Shown here piece after piece: positions 23,506 to 34,611 of a stretch of 64,000 nt of DNA. The stretch is from Cymodocea nodosa (Eukaryota; Streptophyta; Magnoliopsida; Alismatales; Cymodoceaceae), in assembly GCA_036874045.1 (NCBI GenBank), contig CM072341.1, positions 9,374,501-9,438,500 of the forward strand, given 5' to 3'. The position numbers and the translations under genes are program-made. The notes below the pieces were generated by a model. That model was given only the letters and a program-made list of their open reading frames with translations. It ran no database searches and was not told where the DNA came from. Every line of letters begins with the position of its first letter. Position 1 is the first letter of the stretch.

Positions 23506-25735
23506 ACTCATCATAGATAGTGGAGTGTCAAGTCACATGACTGAATAGAAAAGTCCACTACAAAATTTTACAAATACCATGAATGGAAATGTAACATTTG
23601 GAAACAAAAGCAAGGATAAAATCATAGGTATGGGTAATGTTCAAATAACTTTGACTTGTGTTATTTCGAATGTACTATATGTAGAAAACCTAGGATTTAA
23701 TTTGTTGAGTGTTATAAAACTAATTGAGAATGGATATTATGTAGTGTTTGAAGATAATGTATGCAAAATTATTGATAAAAATACAGATGAAATTAAGTTT
23801 ATTGCTAAAAGAAAAGGTTCTGTATGTATTTTATCTTTACCTTCTAGTGTAGTTGATTTAAATTCATGTTTGTTAGTTGAAACTAGTGATGCATATCTGT
23901 GGCATAGAAGGATTGGGCATATAAATATGAAATTGTTACATAAACTATCTAGAAAATATTTAGTGAGAGGTTTACCAAAAATTAAATACTCAAAGGACTT
24001 TATGTGTGATGCATGTGAGTTGGGTAAACTTCACAAAAACTCTTTTAAATCCAAACTGATATTTCAAGCAAGAGAGTCTTAGAACTTATACATATGGATC
24101 TATTTGGACCAACAAGAATCATGAGTCTTGGTGGTAAATAGTATGTATTTGTTTTAGTAGATGACTTCTCCAGATACACTTGGGTATATTTTCTAGCATC
24201 TAAGACAAAAGTTTTTGAAAAATTTAAAATGTTTTGCAATTTTGTTCAAAATGAACATAGTGTCTCTATTCAAAAACTTAGGAGTGATCATGGTACTGAA
24301 TTTGATAATGATCAAATGAATAATTATTGTATAGATCATGGCATTGATCATAGTTTTTCTTTTCCAAGAGCACTGTCTCAAAATGGTGTTGTTGAGAGAA
24401 AGAATAGATCACTTCAGGAAATGGCTAGAACTATGTTGAATGAACATAAGTTACCTCAAAATCTTTGAGCTGAAGCAATGAATACAGCTTGTTATGTTAT
24501 TAACAGAACTCACTTAAGACCTCGTGTTAATAAAACTCCTTATGAAATTATGTTTAATAGGGTTCCAAAAATTTCCTATATGAAACCATTTGGCTGCAAG
24601 TGTTTTATTCTTAATACTAAGGATAAAAGGGATAAATTTCAAGCCAAAGCGGATGAAGAAATTTTTGTAGGTTACTCTACTAGAAGTAAAGCCTGTAGAG
24701 TATATAATAAGACTTCTAGAACTATTAAAGAAACCCTCAATGTAAGCTTCAATGAAAATTCTTTTAGAGAATCTCAATCTAAAGCTGATAATGATGATTT
24801 GATCAATTTTTCAAAAGAACTAGAGATCAATAGAGAGATTGAAGATTTATCTAAGAAAATCAAAAATATGAACTTAAATGATCAAACTAATGATGAAAGT
24901 GATGTACCTTCAGATGTTGATGAGAATATTGAGGAAAATCAGAGAAATTGGCATTATTCTTCATCACATCCCATCACCCAAGTCATTGGTAATATTAATG
25001 AGGGAGTTAAAACTAGAGCTTCAGTAAATTTAAATAATATGTGTATGTTTGTTTCTATGGTGGAACCAAAGAATATAGAAGAAGCATTATCTAATGAAAA
25101 TTGGATAGTGGCAATGCAAGAAGAACTAAATCAATTCATTAGAAGTGATGTTTGGGAATTAGTCTCTCCACTAGAAAATCAGTCCATAATAGGTACAAAG
25201 TGGATCTTTAGAAACAAAACTAACGAAACTAGTCAAGTTATAAGGAACAAAGCTAGATTAGTTACACAAGGGTATACACAGGAAGATGGACTAGATTGTG
25301 ATGAAACATTTGATCCTGTGGGTAGGTTAGAAAGTATTAGAATATTATTGACCTATGCTTGTTATATGGATTTTAAATTATATCAAATAGATGTAAAGAG
25401 TGCATTTCTAAATGGGTTAATTAATGAAGAAGTCCATGTAAAACAACCACCTAGATTGGAAGATATTAAAAATCCTGACTTTGTGTATAAATTGAATAAA
25501 GCCTTATATGGTTTGAAGCAAGCACTTAGATCATGGTATGAAAGGCTATCTAACTTTTTAATAGAACAAGATTATATCATGGGAAAAGTAGATCACACTC
25601 TATTTATCAAGAGAGATGGTAAAGATCAGATTATTGTTTAAATATATGTGGATGATATAATCTTTGGAGCAACTTCTGATAAACTGATAAAAATATTTTC
25701 TAAAGAGATAACTAGTTAGTTTGAAATGAGTATGA
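23506..25735 (+). pseudogene. pol: copia pol of D2: protease, integrase and part of reverse transcriptase
   Basis: Begins at the intact protease site IIDSGVSSHMT. Pre-integrase: YLWHRRIGHINMKLLH, CDACELGKLHK. Integrase: HMDLFGPTRIM, RSDHGTEFDN, GVVERKNRS. Reverse transcriptase: [36 protein letters not shown] and [10 protein letters not shown] with catalytic residues present. Few defects: stops in MTE*KS, GGK*YVF, QNL*AEA, IIV*IYV and ITS*FEM, one frameshift near 24080. The remainder of pol is not found on the other side of element B. Confidence 0.88.
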
Positions 25736-27521
25736 TGTTCGGATCGATAGGCTCACCAGAGGGGGGTGAATGGTGAAAGTGTGTATTTTTATAATTCTTT
25801 AAATGTTGAATCGAATGATTCAACAAAAAATGAGATGAAACTAATATAAAGCAAATAAACAGAGATGAGAAACACACAAAAAATTTTTAGGTGGTTCACC
25901 AATTTGGCTAGTCCACCCCCAAGGTTCACTTGGGCTTCACTAAGTGTTTCAATACTTACACACTTGCTTTCAGGTCAAAGCAAGAACCAACTACACAGAA
26001 GTTTTCAGGTAAAAACTTCAGTAAACCAACCTCTTAAGTTTTCAGGTTGAAACTCAAACCAACATTGTATGTAGCTTTCAGGTTGAAGCCACGAACCAAC
26101 AGCTTTAAACCTTCAATGAGAGTTTTGGCGCAAGAGCTTTTTCTGCAATGGATCTTCTAAATGTTCTTCACTATTTGCAGACTTGATTATAAATGGAATT
26201 CGAGTGTAGCTCGCTGTATATCTCTGCCGTATATCTATTGTCTATATTTTGAATATATACTTGATATGTACAACGATCATATTTTCCTCCAACGGATGTA
26301 TTCTACTGTACTTAATTAGGATCAAGTCCCAATACGGCAAGTGACCATTCAGAAAAACGTTTCAAGTCAACTTACCAATTTTCCTGTTCTTTCGGATAGT
26401 TAGCTATGCAACTCTCTGAAGAGTAACTATAACTCACCAAAAGATCACTTATCCTTTACTGCCAGGTAGGATTCCAGAATATTTAAATGTGAGCTGTCAT
26501 CCAATCGGATACTTATAACTGTAACTCACCGAACAGTTATATACTTGACTTTGTCAACTTTTCGATTTAATTTAGCACGTGCATAAAAGACTAACTTAAA
26601 TTTCGGAAGGTTATCCTATAACTCACCGAAATTCTTCAGGATTTCGGATAGTTATTTTTCTAACTCTTCGAAAACTTATTTGAGCCACTGTTTGGAATTC
26701 TACATGTGGGAAATTCGATGACTTAAGTTTTGGATAGTTAAATTGTAACTTACCAAAACTCTCTTTTAAATTTCAGATAGTTATCCTTCTAACTCTCCGA
26801 AAACCTATTTGAGCATCTGTCTGGATTTCTACACGTGGGAAATTCACTGACTTAAGTTTCAGATAGTTAAACTGTAACTTACCGAAACTCTCTTTTAAAT
26901 TTCGGATAGTTATCCTAACTCTCTGATTTTCCCATTTAAACTTTCAACTCTCGGCTTCCTCCATTTTGCACGTGCGTAATAAAATGACTTAAGTTCTAAA
27001 AAGTTATGCCTGTAACTTACCGAAAAACTTGAATAGTTATCTAATTCTTCGAAAAGAAAACTCAGATAGTTATCTAACTCTCCGACAAGTCTTTTAAGAT
27101 TCTGTTCTATATTTCTGCACGTGGTTTATTGAATGACTTAACTTTCGAATAGTTATACCTGTAACTCTCTGAAAAGTCCTTTAAGCTTCCGGATAATTAC
27201 CTCCTTAACTATCCGATCATTCAATCCCTTTAACTGTCTGATTAAATAACTCTCCGAAGGCTTTGTAAAATCGGATAGTTATTCTTTTAACTGTCCGATA
27301 GCATTGCTGCTGCTTTAAACTTGCTCTTCGGATACTTAGACCTGTAACTGTCCAATTTTGCTGAATCTTCTTGATCTATTCATCTGGAACCTTCTTGATC
27401 TTTTCATTTGCTTGGAAATAGTTCTAACAGCCTTCTGATCTAATGCAGTAAGACTTAACTATGAAATACAATATGTTTCCTCACATAGGTTTTGCATTAT
27501 CAAAATACTTGGGTACTAACA
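25736..27521 (-). repeat. 3' LTR of B (LTR family B)
   Basis: 1786 bp, minus strand TGTTAGTACCCAAG to CGATCCGAACA. Contains short repeats TTTCAGGTNAAA (25970-26095) and, from 26390 to 27360, a dense array of TTCGGATAGTTA / TAACTCTCCGAA arms alternating with GACTTAAGT and CACGTG-like ACACGTGGG. A second copy is at 34612-36374. Confidence 0.88.
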
Positions 27522-27800
27522 ATCTCCCTGTTTTTGATAATGCCAAAAACTTTTACAATTATTTACATGTATTTCACTCCCTAGTGTATTTCTATACATT
27601 TAGTCACACAGAGAAACATAAAACAGGAAATTAACACAACTATACTGACAATGAGGGATTCCTCCCCCTGACTTTGAGCAGACTTCTCCCTCTATCTGTG
27701 TGTTGAGTTTTTCTCTTTTAATTCTTGCTGGAAATACTGTGAGTGACCATATACTTGACAAATTTCCAAATCCTTCTCCCCCTTTTTGTCATTATATAAA
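27522..27800 (-). other. 3' non-coding end of B with two polypurine tracts
   Basis: Minus strand tracts AAAAAGGGGGAGAAGG (near 27780) and AAAAACAGGGAGATTG directly before the LTR; a further purine run is near 27660-27690. No gene between pol and LTR. Confidence 0.75.
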
Positions 27801-27905
27801 AAGGTGAGGACTATAAAACTGATTTTTTGTAAAACTGATATAACCTACACGAATAGGTTAGCAGAAAAACAAGCTCCCATATTGTGAGCTTGATGAATAA
27901 AATAT

Positions 27906-30900
27906 TTAAAGATCTTGTAAAGAACATATTCCTAGATTTCGTCTAATATGATTAAAAGTTGATTCATTTAAAGGTTTGGTGAAAATATCTGCAAGTTGAT
28001 TTTCTATTGGCACAAACTTAAGTGAAATGTTCCCTTTCTCCACATGATCTCTCAGAAAATGATGTCTAATCTCGATATGCTTGGCTCTGGAATGAAGTAC
28101 TGTATTCTTAGATAGACAGATTGCACTGCTATTATCACAAAATATGATTGAATTCTGAATTTTCAATCTATAATCTGCTAGAGTTTGCTGCATCCAAAGG
28201 ATTTGTGCACAGCACAATCTAGCTGCAATATACTCGGCTTCAGTAGTAGATAAAGCTATACAATTTTGTTTCCTACTGAATCATGAGATTAAAGAATATC
28301 CAAGTAATTGATAAGTACCACTCGTGCTTTTTCTATCAGATCTGCTCCCTACATAATCTGCATCACTATAGCTTGTTAAAATTAAACTACTATCAACTGA
28401 GTAGAATAATCCGAAATCTTTTGTTCCTTGTAGATATCTAAAGATTCTTTTAACTGATTTCAAATGTGATTCCTTTGGTGATGCTTGAAATCTAGCACAC
28501 AAGCATACACTAAACATAATATCTGGCCTACTAGCAGAAAGGTATCACAGGGATCCAATCATACCTCTATATTGCCTTTAATCCACTGCAACACAATCAT
28601 CCATTTCTATTTTAATGCTTGAGCTCATTGGAGTATTTGCAGATTTGATGTTTTCATAACCAAATTTCTTCAACATCTCTTTGTAGTATTTTTCTTGGTT
28701 GACAAAGGTACCATTATGCATTTGATGAATCTATAATCCCAAGAAAAACTTCAATTCTCCCATCATGCTCATTTCGAATTTATTTTTCATCAAATTCTGA
28801 AATTCATGATAGAGATCTTCTGAAGTGGCTCTAAAAACTATATCATCAACATATATCTGTACAATCAACATGTGCACATCAAAAGTTTTGATAAACAAAG
28901 TGTTGTCCACTTTGCCTATAGAAAAATTGTTTTCAATTAAAAATCTTTTCAATTTCTCATACCAAGCTCTAGGTGCCTATTTCAAACCATATAGAGCCTT
29001 TCTCAGTTTGTAGACATGATCCGGCTTGAGTTCATCTTCAAATCCAAGAGGTTGTTTAACAAACACTTCTTCTTGAATTTCTCCATTTAAGAAGGCACTT
29101 TTCACATCCGTTTGAAACAATTTTATCTTCATACTACTTGCAAAGGTAAACAACATTTTGATAGCTTCAATCCTGGCTATAGGAGCAAAAGTTTCTTCAT
29201 AGTCAATACCTTCCTACTAATTGTAGCCTTGTGCAACTAATCGAGCTTTATTTCTGAGAATGTTACCATCTTCATCTAATTTGTTTTTGAAAATCCATTT
29301 AGTTCCAATGATGGATTTTCCTGCAGGTTTTTCTATTAGTTCCCACACATTGTTTTTTTGGAACTGATTTAATTCTTCCTGCATGGTCATTGTCCAGTAG
29401 GTATCCTTACAGGCTTCATCTACTGATTTTGGCTCTATTTCTGTCACAAATGCATAAAAATTACAGATATCTTGTGCTTTGCTTCTGGTTTGTACCCCTT
29501 TGGATATATTTCCAATAATTTGTTCCTCGGGATGATCAGATCTAAACTTCCAACTGTTATGATTTTGATATCTAAGGTTGAGATTCTGGTCTAACATTTG
29601 TGAATTGGTATTCTGCTTGCTTTTATCATCTTCAAAGTCTTCATTTTCACTATTATCATTAATCTTCAGCTTTTTAAAATTCTGGAACAGATCTTCATCA
29701 AACTGAACATTTATACTTTCCTCCACTCTTCTATCTTTAGCAAAATATACTCTGTAAGCTTTGCTTCTTGAGGAGTAACCAACAAGTATGGTAGGTTCAG
29801 ACTTAGCATCAAACTTATCTTTAGCATTTCCTGTATTTAAGACATAACATTTGCATCCAAATGTCTTAAAATAGCCCACATTTGAGGTTTTATCGAACCA
29901 AATTTCAAAGGGTGTCTTATTCAATATGGATCTAATGTGAGTTCTGTTAGAAATGTGACAAGCTGTTCCTACAACTTCTGCCTAGAGAAATTTAGGTAGA
30001 TTCGTGGCACTTAACATAGTTCTAGCCATTTTTTGTAATGTCTTATTTTTTCTTTCCACAACTCCATTTTGAGCAGGAGTTCTAGGACAAGAGAATTCAT
30101 GCAAAATTCCAAATGAATTGCAGAGGTTTTCAAAATCATAGTTTTCAAATTCACCTCCATGATCACTTCTAATTTTCTTCACTATTAGTTCCTTCTGATT
30201 CTGAACTCTTATGTAGAAATTCCTAAACTCATTGCAAGTTTCATTTTTATGTGTCAAAAATATTACCCAAGTTAATTTGGAGAAGTCATCAACAATAACA
30301 AAGTTATATTTTCGACCCCCTAGACTTAATACTTGAGAAGGACCAAACAAATCTAGATGTAGCAGTTCTAATGGGCTTTTGGTGGAAACAACACTTTTGC
30401 TGTGATGAGCAGTTCTCTTCTGCTTCCCTAGCATACACTCACTGCATACTCTATCCTTCTTAAACGTGAGTTTAGGCAGACCCCTAACAAGATCACCCAT
30501 GGATAGCTTTCTGATATTCTTCATGCTGATGTGACCAAGTCTTCTATGCCACACCCAATTGTCTTCACTAGTTGCTACCAAACAGGAATTGCTTGTAAAA
30601 TTTTCACATGGAAAGTTTAATGTATATATTGAGCAATTTCTAATACCAGTAAATTTTGTTTCATTTGTGGTAGGATCAATAATGCAGCAGTTTTTAGCAT
30701 TAAAAGAAACAGTATAGCCTTTATCACATAATTGTCCTACACTTAACAAATTTTGTTTTAATCCATTTACATGCAAGACATTCTCAATTATACCATTTTC
30801 AGATGTAATATTCCCTATTGCAGTTATTTTACATTTTTCATTATTTCCAAATTTAACAGATCCTGAACTTAAGTTTTTAACTGAGTCAAGAAAGCTTTTC

Positions 30901-30977
30901 TTACCTGTCATGTGCTTTGAGCATCTACTCTCCACAATCCATTTAGTTGAACGTGCTTGAAACTCCTTGTCACCCTA
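27906..30977 (-). pseudogene. pol: copia pol of B, complete domain set, inactive
   Basis: One frame of about 1010 codons with roughly eight in-frame stops and no frameshift. Protease site reads VESRCSKHMTG (30924-30932 encodes E-S-R), where relatives have D-S-G or D-S-A. Pre-integrase: VWHRRLGHISMKN. Integrase: HLDLFGPSQV, RSDHGGEFEN, GVVERKNKT. Reverse transcriptase: IIGTKWIFKNK, KSAFLNG and YVDDIVF. RNase H: SYSDADYVGSRSD, STTEAEYIAA, FCDNSSAICLSKN. Ends CSLQDL. Stops include FL*AEV, LK*APR, GL*IHQ and LIS*FSR, where other copies have TGG or CAG/CAA. It lies in the +1 frame relative to gag. Confidence 0.9.
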
Positions 30978-30981
30978 CAAA

Positions 30982-32532
30982 TCATACTGAAATTAAAGCT
31001 TTTGGTACCCAAATCTTCTTGGGTCTAGAGGAGTTAGTCCTTAAAACATTAAATCTATTGCCTCTTGGCAGCCACATATGACTTGATCTTCGTTTGATGG
31101 CAAACATAGTGGTGCCATCTCTATAAGATCGAATCACTCCACCACAATAAGGTATTTCCTGTGGTGTAGCATACCCTAGGCCATATTTATTCCCATTTGA
31201 TCGTTGAGATCCTATTATTTTATTTAATCCTTTTTGTCCTTGAGTAAATTTACATATAGTATTTTTCAAATCTGATATAGTAGTTGATAGAATTTTATTT
31301 TCATCTTTTAATTTACAGTTATCACAACTATACTTATCTAAATTTGATTTTAGATTCCTATTTTCAACTATAGTTGATTCTAATTCAGCAAATGAATTTT
31401 CTAAGCACTGATTTAATCTTTTAATTTCTTTCTTAAAATCTCTACACTTTATATATAAATTATCTACAGTAGATAAAAGACTACTTATGTCTAGATCATC
31501 ATGCTCATTTTCTGAACTAGAGGAAGTATTGCATACCTCTTGTGCTGCAAAACAAACATTTGCTACAGCTTCTTCTTCAGACTTTGATGAACAGCTTGAA
31601 GAGCTACTATCATCCCACGTAGCTTTGAGAGCCATTTTCTTTTTGTCTTTCAATCTCTTCTTCTTATCTCCTTGATCCTCTTCTGTCTGAAATGGATAGA
31701 AGGTCTGTATGTGCCCTTGCTTTTTACATTTGAAACATGTAGGCACAGTTCTTTTAGAGTAGCTGGGCTTATTCTTTTTCTTCATGAATTTTCTGAAATT
31801 TCTTGCCAGCAACATGATCTCATCATCATCTGAGCTAAGAACTTCTTCTATAGATGGAAATGCTATTTCCTTTTTCTTTTCAGCTTTCTTTTCAACAGTT
31901 CCTTCTTGCTCTTTCTAGTCCTTCATCTGAGCTTCGTGAGCCAGAAGATTGCCCAATAGTTCTTCAACTGTGTAATTGTTGAGATCCTTGGAATCTTGAA
32001 TAGACGAGGACTTCTGTTTCCACTCAACAGTTAAACTCCTCAAGATCTTCTGTACCTGTTCACGTGAAGAGAACTAATTTCCCAAGCCTTTCAGACTGTT
32101 AATGATTTTAGTAAATCTAGAAAACATTTCAGTTATGTTTTCATTATCATTCATTCTAAACAGTTCTAGTTTTCTCAAAAGGATACTGATTTTTGTATCC
32201 TTAACTTGGCTTGTACCTTCATGAGTAACTTGAAGGATTTTCCAAGCCTCATGAGCAGATTTATATGTAGATATCTTATTATATTGATCAGCAATTAGTG
32301 CACAATAAATGGCATTTAGCCCTCTAGCATCTAGCTGGATGATTTTCTCATCCTCCTTAGATTAATTCGAAATATCACTAGTTGGAAGTGTAGTTCCAAG
32401 AACAATAGTCTTCCAAAGTTTAACATCTGAACTCCTAAGGAAGCACTCCATTCTATTCTTCCAATAATTATAATTGGAACCATCGAATAGAGGAGGTCTG
32501 TGGATGTTTTGTCCCTCAGCAAATTGAGCCAT
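30982..32532 (-). pseudogene. gag: gag of B, Sirevirus type
   Basis: 517 codons from ATG 32532 to TGA 30982, no frameshift, in-frame stops at ISN*SKE, LGN*FSS and MKD*KEQ. The N-terminus (MAQFAEGQNIHRPPLFDGSN) and KISILLRKLELFRM are the DUF4219/UBN2 copia gag. The zinc knuckle is CFKCKKQGH and then a tyrosine (TAT, 31696-31698) in place of the last cysteine. After it comes a Ser/Glu-rich block (DDSSSSSCSSKSEEE) and a heptad-like region (KCRDFKKEIKRLNQCLE), both usual in long Sirevirus gag. Structural particle protein. Confidence 0.88.
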
Positions 32533-32569
32533 AAATCCAAATGGTTAAATCTTATGAAGGATTAACCTT

Positions 32570-32581
32570 GCTCTGATACAA
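32570..32581 (-). other. primer binding site of B
   Basis: Minus strand TTGTATCAGAGC, one mismatch to the initiator Met tRNA complement, two bases from the LTR end at 32584. Confidence 0.88.
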
Positions 32582-32583
32582 AT

Positions 32584-33120
32584 TGTTAAGATCGATAGGC
32601 TTACTAGAGGGGAGGTGTTTAGAATGAAAAAGTGCATATTATTAACGGTTAAATGATGGTTAATTGCATAATATTTAGCTTATCATATGAGAATTAAGCC
32701 ATTATGTTATAATTGCACTATTATATGCTTTAATTGAAGAATCTGCTTAATTTTGGGGAATTAATGTTAATTTAGTACATTTATGAATTGTCGGTAAGTT
32801 GCAGGCTATGAAATTCTTAAGTATCCAAATTTTCTGATATTTCAGAGAGTTATGTTTAACATACCAAACAAATTCGGACAGTTATGTTTAACAGACCGAA
32901 TATGTATCGGATAGTTATGTTTAAATTGCCAAACAGTTATGTTTAGAGAGAATATTTTATTATTTCCAAATGTACACGTGTCGAAACCAAAATGAATGTC
33001 TTAAGTGAATTTTCGGTGAGTTAGCTGTAACTATCTGAAAATGCATCTAAGCATCGGATAGTTATACCTGTAACTCTCCAAAATGTTATTTTATGTTTAA
33101 ACTGCTGTTGACACGTGTCG
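32584..33120 (-). repeat. 5' LTR fragment of B (LTR family G)
   Basis: Plus strand begins TGTTAAGATCGATAGGC next to the primer site. After about 40 bp it no longer resembles LTR B. It carries GGATAGTTATG, GTCTTAAGTGAATTTTCGGTG and ACACGTGTCG elements like the other arrays. The outer end is lost at about 33120, where D-type arms start; the breakpoint is approximate. Confidence 0.65.
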
Positions 33121-33270
33121 AGAGTTGGTAGATTTACTTAAGTTATAACTCGTTAAGTTAGCATAACTGTACGCGTTGAGTTACATGAATATACACTAAG
33201 GTAACGCGCTAGGTTAGCAGCTTATTTCTTTATTACATGTATTTTATAGTTATTTTCTAAAATGCCACTG
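33121..33270 (+). repeat. LTR fragment of family D
   Basis: TAACTCGTTAAGTTAGCATAAC, ACGCGTTGAGTTAC and CACTAAGGTAACGCG match, in the same order, LTR D (compare 23450-23505 and inverted 13850-13910). Could be the remnant of the 3' LTR of D2 beyond the B insertion. Edges approximate. Confidence 0.55.
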
Positions 33271-34611
33271 TAGCGGTTGCAGGAATAGACAGTTGAAAGG
33301 AAAAACCACGTTTGCACATATCACGCAGGAATTCAATCGCACATGGAGAAGGAAGCATCGCCGTTGATCTGAAGAAAGGAAATCCAACCGATCATTCAAG
33401 TAGAAGCAGTTACTACTGAAGAAATATAAAAGAAAAGAAGAAAAAAAGAAGAAAGTGTGATCGATGGACGGCTAGTGTATATAGAGGAGGAGCATAGAGC
33501 TTTCTGCAAACAGTATCGGTGATTCTCCGAAGTATCACACCAACCATCGTTATCACCACCATAATCACCAATCATCGGAGGTCTGTGAGGATACTTGCCT
33601 GATGTCGGGTCGATTCTGAGCCAAACATAGTGCCTGACAATCACTGTGAGGAGTGATCGCGTCGTGGGAAGGGAAGACATTATCACCAAGCGCCGACTCA
33701 TATTTCAGGAGATCATAAAGCTTTTAGCCTTGGCTTCGGGTTGATGCCAGTATGCTGAAGAGGAGATCATCTTGCAATTCTGGACTTGCGATTCTATAGG
33801 GAGAGGAGACAGAATTGTAAGTGGTTTAATTTTTAGTGGTGTAATCGTGTTGCAAGTAGTTTCGGAAGTATTTATTGTCAAGTGAGATTACTTTACATTT
33901 CACCTTTCGCCCATTTCCATGTTCACATCAAAACAAAAATACCAAAAATAATTTATCTTTGTTTGTATGTTGTATTTGAGTGTTGTATCGTGATTAATGT
34001 TATCTGTATCAGTTTTATGATTGTTTTATGTTAGTTTTAATTTTACAGTTTACTGAAATTGGTTCGTACAAAAAACTTAAAGATTTTAATGGTGACTGTT
34101 TGAATCATCTGAATGTTAGTATTGCTTAATGATAAATCCAATGTTAACTAGCATTAAAAAACTTAATTGTTGTTATTTACAATCTATGGAATCGCCCAAT
34201 GGTTGGCCGAATTCCTCTGTAAACAACAGTATTATAAAGAAGAGACACGCTCGTGGAGTTAACTTAAGTCCACGAGGATAGTCCATTGAGTTAACCATAA
34301 CTCAACGAACTTAGTTCGTTGAGTTAACTGTAACTCAACGGAGTGCTTACTGAATATAAATTTGAATTGCTCACAATCGAACATTTCTTAAATTCGTCAG
34401 CAATTCCCTGTGGGATCGACCTGTACTTTCATACTGATACAATAGACATTGTGCACTTGCAGTTAAAGTACAAATTGGAATTAATATCTAAATTGTATTA
34501 AAGGTTGTTTGTTTACTTCTAAAAGAAAGAATAGGCATAAAGATAAATTAACTAAGTAAAAATAGAAGTAACAAATCCAAGTTTTTCTAGTGTAGTGCTG
34601 GGAAAACCTAA
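33271..34611 (+). repeat. gypsy LTR C2 (LTR family C)
   Basis: Inverted relative to C1 and C3. Contains GATGCCAGTATGCTGAAGAG (near 33742), the marker GGGATCGACCTGTACTTTC near 34410, and hairpins such as 34317-34340 (10 bp stem CGTTGAGTTA, loop ACTG). Ends CCTAAACA at 34611, where LTR B2 sequence starts. Left edge approximate. No internal gypsy sequence is attached. Confidence 0.72.

Larger units (their letters stand above)
23007..25735 (+). mobile_element. Ty1/copia retrotransposon D2, Sirevirus type, gag deleted, 3' part lost
   Basis: Starts TGTTGAGTATTTTG, the D-family LTR start, within the integrase-RT linker of F. About 500 bp of LTR then joins directly to the protease active site; the rest of the LTR, primer site and gag are gone. 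Ends in reverse transcriptase where the LTR of B begins (25736). Confidence 0.85.
25736..33120 (-). mobile_element. Ty1/copia retrotransposon B, Sirevirus type, near full length, no aORF
   Basis: Minus strand: partial 5' LTR (G), primer site, gag, pol, two polypurine tracts, 3' LTR (B1). Unlike A, D and E it has no aORF: pol ends at 27906 and only 384 bp precede the 3' LTR. The two LTRs share only about the terminal 40 bp (GATCGATAGGCT then ACTAGAGGGG). It inserted in the reverse transcriptase of D2. Confidence 0.85.

Noticed and set aside
32584..33270. Treating the whole stretch as one LTR
   Set aside because: The right part matches LTR D in plus orientation, opposite to the primer-site-linked left part.
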